Assembly (NCBI GenBank): GCA_947589145.1
Contig: CANQCB010000051.1
Location: 1 to 10,366, forward strand
Source of the DNA: an uncultured Clostridia bacterium
GTDB lineage: Bacteria; Bacillota; Clostridia; Christensenellales; Pumilibacteraceae
Length of the DNA stretch: 10,366 bases
Reading direction: 5' to 3'
The stretch's first letter is position 1. Each line of letters begins with the position of its first letter. The notes under the pieces were generated by a model, which was not told the DNA's origin, did no database searches, and saw nothing but the letters and a program-made list of their open reading frames with translations. Below are positions 7,866 to 10,366 of this stretch, in pieces. Made by a program: the position numbers and the translations under genes.

Positions 7866-8582
7866 GATTATCCTGCCTTTCCCGAAATAATACGACGGCA
7901 ATTCCGTCGCTTTTACCTCGCTCCAATCGATGGGGGTCATGCCGTTTCGGATCAGAAATTCGTTGGTCTTGGAAAAAGGTTTCGACCCGAAAAAGCCGTT
8001 ATGCGCGCTCATGGGCGACGGGTGCGCCGATTCGAGTATGAGGTGATGAGGGGAAATAAGCGGCGCTTTGGAACGGGCGTTGCGTCCCCAAAGTATGAAC
8101 ACGAGCGGCTTTTCGCGGCTGCCGAGCGTGCGTATGATAAAGTCGGTGAACTCCTGCCAGCCGCAATTTGCGTGAACATTGGAGTTGCCTTCGCGCACTG
8201 TCAATGTGGCGTTGAGAAGCAGTACGCCCTGTTTTGCCCAGCCCGTCAGTTCGCCGCCTTTGCCGCTCATATCCGCGCCCGTATCCGTTTCTATTTCCCT
8301 GTAAATGTTTTTCAGAGAGGGCGGAAGTTGCACTCCTTCGGAAACGGCGAACGCCAAACCGTTTGCCTGCCCGGGGCGGATATACGGATCCTGACCGACA
8401 ACGACTACTTTCGCCGAATCGTACGACACGTATTTAAGCGCGGAAAAAATGAGCGATCGCGGCGGATATACGGTGTATTCGCGGTATTCCTTTTCCAGAA
8501 ATTCCGCTATTTTGCCAAAGTACGGTTTATCCGTCTCCGCCGCAAGAATGCCGTCCCAATCGTTTCCTATTTCGAGGTTCAT
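7857..8582 (-). CDS. ung: Uracil-DNA glycosylase, family 1
   Basis: Removes uracil from DNA as the first step of base excision repair. The 241-residue protein has the water-activating motif GQDPY (63-67) with general base D65, the uracil-binding asparagine N124 in LLLNATLTV, and the HPSPMS loop (187-192) with H187. Length and order match family 1. The motif reads GQDPYIRPGQANG, where most members have histidine after the tyrosine and QAHG. The key aspartate and histidine are present, so it is probably active. No Shine-Dalgarno sequence precedes the ATG at 8582, and the best promoter puts transcription start on that A, suggesting a leaderless message. The lipoprotein protease gene follows 60 bases downstream. 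Confidence 0.96.
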   Translation of the reverse strand: MNLEIGNDWDGILAAETDKPYFGKIAEFLEKEYREYTVYPPRSLIFSALKYVSYDSAKVVVVGQDPYIRPGQANGLAFAVSEGVQLPPSLKNIYREIETDTGADMSGKGGELTGWAKQGVLLLNATLTVREGNSNVHANCGWQEFTDFIIRTLGSREKPLVFILWGRNARSKAPLISPHHLILESAHPSPMSAHNGFFGSKPFSKTNEFLIRNGMTPIDWSEVKATELPSYYFGKGRIIRG

Positions 8583-8588
8583 AAGATA

Positions 8589-8617
8589 AGGATAGCAATT
8601 TTCGACATATTTTGCAA
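8589..8617 (-). promoter_or_regulatory. Predicted ung promoter, leaderless arrangement
   Basis: Minus strand TTGCAA (8612-8617), 17-base spacer, TATCCT (8589-8594), then six bases and the ATG. With standard spacing +1 falls on the A of the start codon at 8582. A TATACT hexamer further upstream has only a poor -35 partner and would give a leader without a ribosome binding site. Confidence 0.5.
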
Positions 8618-8666
8618 GTATAATTCGCGCAATGTGTGAAAATACTTATTATGTACAAAAGAAAAT

Positions 8667-8697
8667 CAAAAGAGAAAGCGACGGCCGAGCCGTCGCT
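8667..8697 (-). terminator. Intrinsic terminator of the 69-residue gene
   Basis: AGCGACGGC (8677-8685) pairs perfectly over nine bases with GCCGTCGCT (8689-8697), with a 3-base loop. On the minus strand it is followed by TTTCTCTTTTG. It starts five bases past the stop at 8702, which supports that small gene being real. The plus-strand tail TGTTTTT would also allow termination in the other direction. Confidence 0.85.
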
Positions 8698-8701
8698 GTT
8701 T

Positions 8702-8911
8702 TTATGTCGGGAATATTCCGCCGTTTCCGCCGTCCGTATCGTCGTCTCTCGAACCGAGCAGTAAGGCTATGATCATGAGGGTGTTCAGCGAGGAGGTTTT
8801 CGAGCAGTCCTCTCTGTCGTTAAGCACGAGAAGTATTATGAGCAGAAGTTTGAAGATATCGCTATTATTATTCACGATATTGATATATGCGCCAACGTTC
8901 GACAATGACAT
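8702..8911 (-). CDS. Small hydrophobic protein of unknown function, divergent from arsR
   Basis: I do not recognise a family. The 69 residues hold two short hydrophobic stretches, about 19-30 (IFKLLLIILLVL) and 42-53 (LNTLMIIALLLG), separated by a charged segment DREDCSKTSS. The tail is rich in Asp and Gly (SRDDDTDGGNGGIF). Each stretch is short for one transmembrane helix, so a membrane hairpin or peripheral association is possible. The single cysteine lies between them (C36). Codon use looks like that of neighbouring genes and a strong terminator follows directly, both signs of a real gene. There is no Shine-Dalgarno sequence. A perfect TATAAT ends six bases before the ATG, which predicts a leaderless message. 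It starts 17 bases from the divergent repressor and is the likely regulated partner. Confidence 0.7.
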   Translation of the reverse strand: MSLSNVGAYINIVNNNSDIFKLLLIILLVLNDREDCSKTSSLNTLMIIALLLGSRDDDTDGGNGGIFPT

Positions 8912-8931
8912 TAAGTTATTATAATTTCATG
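8909..8931. promoter_or_regulatory. Symmetric divergent promoter and candidate ArsR operator
   Basis: Arms 8909-8919 and 8921-8931 around the central T at 8920 are inverted repeats with 9 of 11 positions matching. The ends of the dyad are the two start codons: CAT at 8909-8911 (minus gene) and ATG at 8929-8931 (repressor). The core ATTATAAT (8918-8925) is a perfect palindrome. It gives -10 TATAAT on the minus strand (8918-8923) and TATTAT on the plus strand (8917-8922), mirror images in position. Each predicts +1 on the start-codon A. Allowing one bulged base (8932), the dyad extends to 8905-8936 with 13 of 15 pairs. Both -35 regions are poor. A repressor bound here would cover both promoters. 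Confidence 0.55.
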
Positions 8932-9300
8932 ATCATCAAGGAAAATTTTTTACCCGGTCAAACGCGCACCGCCACTTTGCTCGACCCGAAAACCGAGGCT
9001 CTCGTGCGCAAATATCTACCCGTGAGCTCGGTTCTCGAAGATCTCGCCGCGCTTTTCGGCGCATTCGCCGACCCCGGACGGCTGCGAATCGTCTCCGCGC
9101 TCTCGGTATCGGAAATGTGCGTCGGCGATCTGTCGAACATTCTGGGGATAAATCAGACCACGCTGTCCCACCAACTGCGCTTTCTGAAAAACGCCAACGT
9201 CATTACATACAGGAAACAAGGCAAAGTGGTCTTTTATTCCCTGTCGTCGCCCATCGTAAACGACTTTATGCTTATCGCGGCAAAACTCTATATGCCTTAG
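8929..9300 (+). CDS. ArsR/SmtB-family transcriptional repressor
   Basis: A 123-residue winged-helix DNA-binding protein, normally a dimeric repressor released by a metal or other signal. The sequence from LAALFGAFADPGRLRIVSAL (39-58) through SEMCVGDL (61-68), the recognition helix TTLSHQLRFLK (77-87) and the wing YRKQGKVVFYSL (94-105) follows SmtB/CzrA closely. The alpha-3 motif keeps one cysteine (C64), the only one in the protein. The alpha-5 region (SSPIVNDFMLIAAKL) lacks the DxH and H..E/H ligands of zinc sensors, so the signal is unknown. ATGs at 8887 and 8905 are in frame, but both overlap the divergent gene. The 8929 start is preferred because the dyad and -10 element place it exactly opposite the partner start. 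No Shine-Dalgarno sequence is present at any of the three. Confidence 0.9.
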   Translation: MIIKENFLPGQTRTATLLDPKTEALVRKYLPVSSVLEDLAALFGAFADPGRLRIVSALSVSEMCVGDLSNILGINQTTLSHQLRFLKNANVITYRKQGKVVFYSLSSPIVNDFMLIAAKLYMP

Positions 9301-9302
9301 TG

Positions 9303-9887
9303 TTATAAAATCGGAATGGTTGCGAGATATTTAACGTCCTTAACGTCGGGTTTGTTCTCGTCGGACGTTTCCCATAACGCGACCACCCTGTCTATTATGC
9401 GAGCGCCGCATTGAGTTGCGAGCGACTCCAAACACTTCATGGACGCGCCCGTGGAATAGAAGTCGTCGAGCAAAACGACGTCGTTATTCTTCATTTTCTT
9501 AACGTCGTCCTCGGTAACGAGCAGTCGTTCGACGCCGTGCTCGGTGGTAATCGAAGATTTTTCCGCGTATACGCATTTGCCGAAAAACATCTTTTCGCGC
9601 TTACGCGCAATGACGACGCTTACGCGTTTTCCGAAAGTTTCTGCGAGATAGTGCGCAACCGAATACGCAAACGGCACGCCTTTGCTCTCGGCAGTGAAAA
9701 TCACCGTATTGTCCGAAGCGCGGAAATCGTCGTTCTCGGATATGAGCGCGGCAAGGTCGCGCGAAAGCACGCTGACGAGTTCGAAGTCGGAAAGCGTGTC
9801 GAGATAGGCTATGCACGTGCCGTAGTCTACTTCGTATATCGGGAGTTCCCGCGTTATGTTTTTATAACGGAAAGTATATGTATTCAT
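9303..9887 (-). CDS. Type I phosphoribosyltransferase (adenine/xanthine PRTase-like)
   Basis: Transfers a phosphoribosyl group from PRPP to a base, as in nucleobase salvage. The 194-residue protein has the PRPP-binding signature VVLLDDFYSTGAS at 137-149 and an upstream TAESKGVPFAYSVA segment (65-78), like the adenine phosphoribosyltransferase ESRG region. The hood sequence does not settle the base used, so adenine, xanthine or a regulatory PurR-like role remain possible. GAGGG lies four bases before the ATG. Its stop is two bases from that of the convergent repressor. Upstream is the strong terminator of the rubrerythrin gene, so it needs its own promoter, of which only a weak candidate is visible. 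Confidence 0.88.
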   Translation of the reverse strand: MNTYTFRYKNITRELPIYEVDYGTCIAYLDTLSDFELVSVLSRDLAALISENDDFRASDNTVIFTAESKGVPFAYSVAHYLAETFGKRVSVVIARKREKMFFGKCVYAEKSSITTEHGVERLLVTEDDVKKMKNNDVVLLDDFYSTGASMKCLESLATQCGARIIDRVVALWETSDENKPDVKDVKYLATIPIL

Positions 9888-9907
9888 TATTCCCTCTTTT
9901 CCTCTTT

Positions 9908-9926
9908 CCGGAACGTGGCGTCCCGG
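9908..9926 (-). other. Leader hairpin upstream of the phosphoribosyltransferase gene
   Basis: CCGGGA and TTCCGG pair (6 base pairs including one G-T) around a 7-base loop, ending 20 bases before the ATG. It is followed by a purine-rich stretch holding the ribosome binding site, not by a T-run. A role in translation or stability is possible but unproven. Confidence 0.35.
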
Positions 9927-9930
9927 CGAA

Positions 9931-9958
9931 GGGATAAAAAAGAGAGGGCGAAAGTCAA
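9931..9958 (-). promoter_or_regulatory. Weak candidate promoter of the phosphoribosyltransferase gene
   Basis: TTGACT (9953-9958, one mismatch to consensus) lies in the loop region of the upstream terminator. A 16-base spacer leads to TATCCC (9931-9936), which is poor. If used, the transcript would start near 9924 at the leader hairpin. No better promoter was found between the terminator and the ATG. Confidence 0.3.
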
Positions 9959-9982
9959 TCTTTCGTATTTCGCCCTCTCTTT
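9936..9982 (-). terminator. Strong intrinsic terminator of the rubrerythrin gene
   Basis: A perfect 15-base-pair stem (9939-9953 with 9968-9982) around a 14-base loop, followed on the minus strand by a run of T (complement of the A-run 9936-9941). It starts four bases past the rubrerythrin stop. The plus-strand tail TTTCGTTTATTTG is partly T-rich, so it may also stop rightward transcripts coming from the repressor gene. Confidence 0.92.
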
Positions 9983-9985
9983 CGT

Positions 9986-10366
9986 TTATTTGCCGAAATA
10001 TCTTTTAAGCAGTCCCGCGAAAGCCTTGCCGTGACGCGCTTCGTCGCGAGCCATTTCGTGAACGGTGTCGTGGATAGCGTCAAGCCCGAGCTCCTTCGCT
10101 CTCTTCGCAAGGTCGGTCTTGCCCTTGGTCGCGCCGTTCTCTGCCTCTACGCGCATTGCGAGGTTCTTTTCGGTGGAGTCGGTAACGACTTCGCCGAGCA
10201 TTTCCGCGAACTTAGCCGCATGCTCCGCTTCCTCGTATGCCGCTTTTTCCCAATAAAGACCGATTTCGGGATATCCCTCTCTGAACGCGACGCGAGCCAT
10301 TGCGAGGTACATACCGACCTCGGAGCACTCGCCGTTGAAGTTCATGCGGAGACCTTCGATGATCTC
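9986..10366 (-). CDS. Reverse rubrerythrin (NADH peroxidase type), N-terminal part outside window
   Basis: Di-iron peroxidase that reduces hydrogen peroxide in anaerobes. The 127 codons present form the C-terminal ferritin-like domain. Likely iron ligands are in NGECSEVGMYLAM, EEAEHAAKF, the glutamate-rich RVEAENGA segment and DEARHGKAF near the end. The frame stays open through the right edge (EIIEGLR precedes the internal methionine at 10345), so that methionine is not the true start. The sequence closely resembles clostridial reverse rubrerythrins, in which a rubredoxin domain comes first. That domain would lie to the right and is not seen here. No rubredoxin domain follows the ferritin domain, which excludes the classical order. 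A strong terminator follows. Confidence 0.9.
   Translation of the reverse strand, partial: EIIEGLRMNFNGECSEVGMYLAMARVAFREGYPEIGLYWEKAAYEEAEHAAKFAEMLGEVVTDSTEKNLAMRVEAENGATKGKTDLAKRAKELGLDAIHDTVHEMARDEARHGKAFAGLLKRYFGK

Noticed and set aside
7176..8639. Open plus-strand frame of 487 codons
   Set aside because: It runs antisense across both the protease gene and ung, which are clear. Composition is Arg/Ala/Tyr-rich and no motif was seen.
8887..8928. Longer ArsR start at 8887 or 8905
   Set aside because: Both would overlap the divergent small gene and have no ribosome binding site. The start at 8929 matches the promoter and dyad geometry and still leaves a complete ArsR domain.

Overview
The window looks like chromosomal DNA from an anaerobic bacterium of the Clostridia/Firmicutes type, probably uncultured. 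The support is a reverse-rubrerythrin-type peroxidase, a long isoleucyl-tRNA synthetase of the clostridial type, AGGAG-type ribosome binding sites on several genes and clear sigma-A-type promoters. The taxonomic placement is inference. Coding density is high: every gap between genes is shorter than 200 bases, and all genes but one read leftward (minus strand).

Left part (1-6785, all minus). The transcription order is acpP (acyl carrier protein), a strong hairpin, ileS, a class I SAM-dependent methyltransferase, an RluA-type pseudouridine synthase, an intrinsic terminator, then proS with its own near-consensus promoter. proS runs off the left edge. ileS, the methyltransferase and the pseudouridine synthase are closely packed and form a translation/RNA-modification operon. 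The only good promoter seen for them is the one before acpP (TTGCCA-17-TATAAT), so they are probably reached by partial read-through of the hairpin after acpP. I see no T-box leader before ileS or proS.

Middle (6786-8697, minus). ung (uracil-DNA glycosylase) is followed by an HtrA-like serine protease with a lipoprotein signal. ung has no Shine-Dalgarno sequence, and its best promoter places +1 on the A of its ATG.

Right part (8667-10366). An ArsR/SmtB-type repressor is the only plus-strand gene. It is divergent from a 69-residue hydrophobic protein of unknown function. Their start codons are 17 bases apart and lie at mirror positions in an imperfect palindrome that also holds overlapping, mirror-placed -10 elements. 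Neither gene has a Shine-Dalgarno sequence. This compact unit is the most interesting item in the window. The repressor gene meets a type I phosphoribosyltransferase gene tail-to-tail with a 2-base gap and no terminator. Upstream of that lie a strong terminator and the C-terminal part of a reverse-rubrerythrin gene, which runs off the right edge.

No rRNA, tRNA, CRISPR array, transposon or phage gene was seen. Most of the window is housekeeping. The candidate novelty is the arsR/small-protein unit and the apparent leaderless starts around it.
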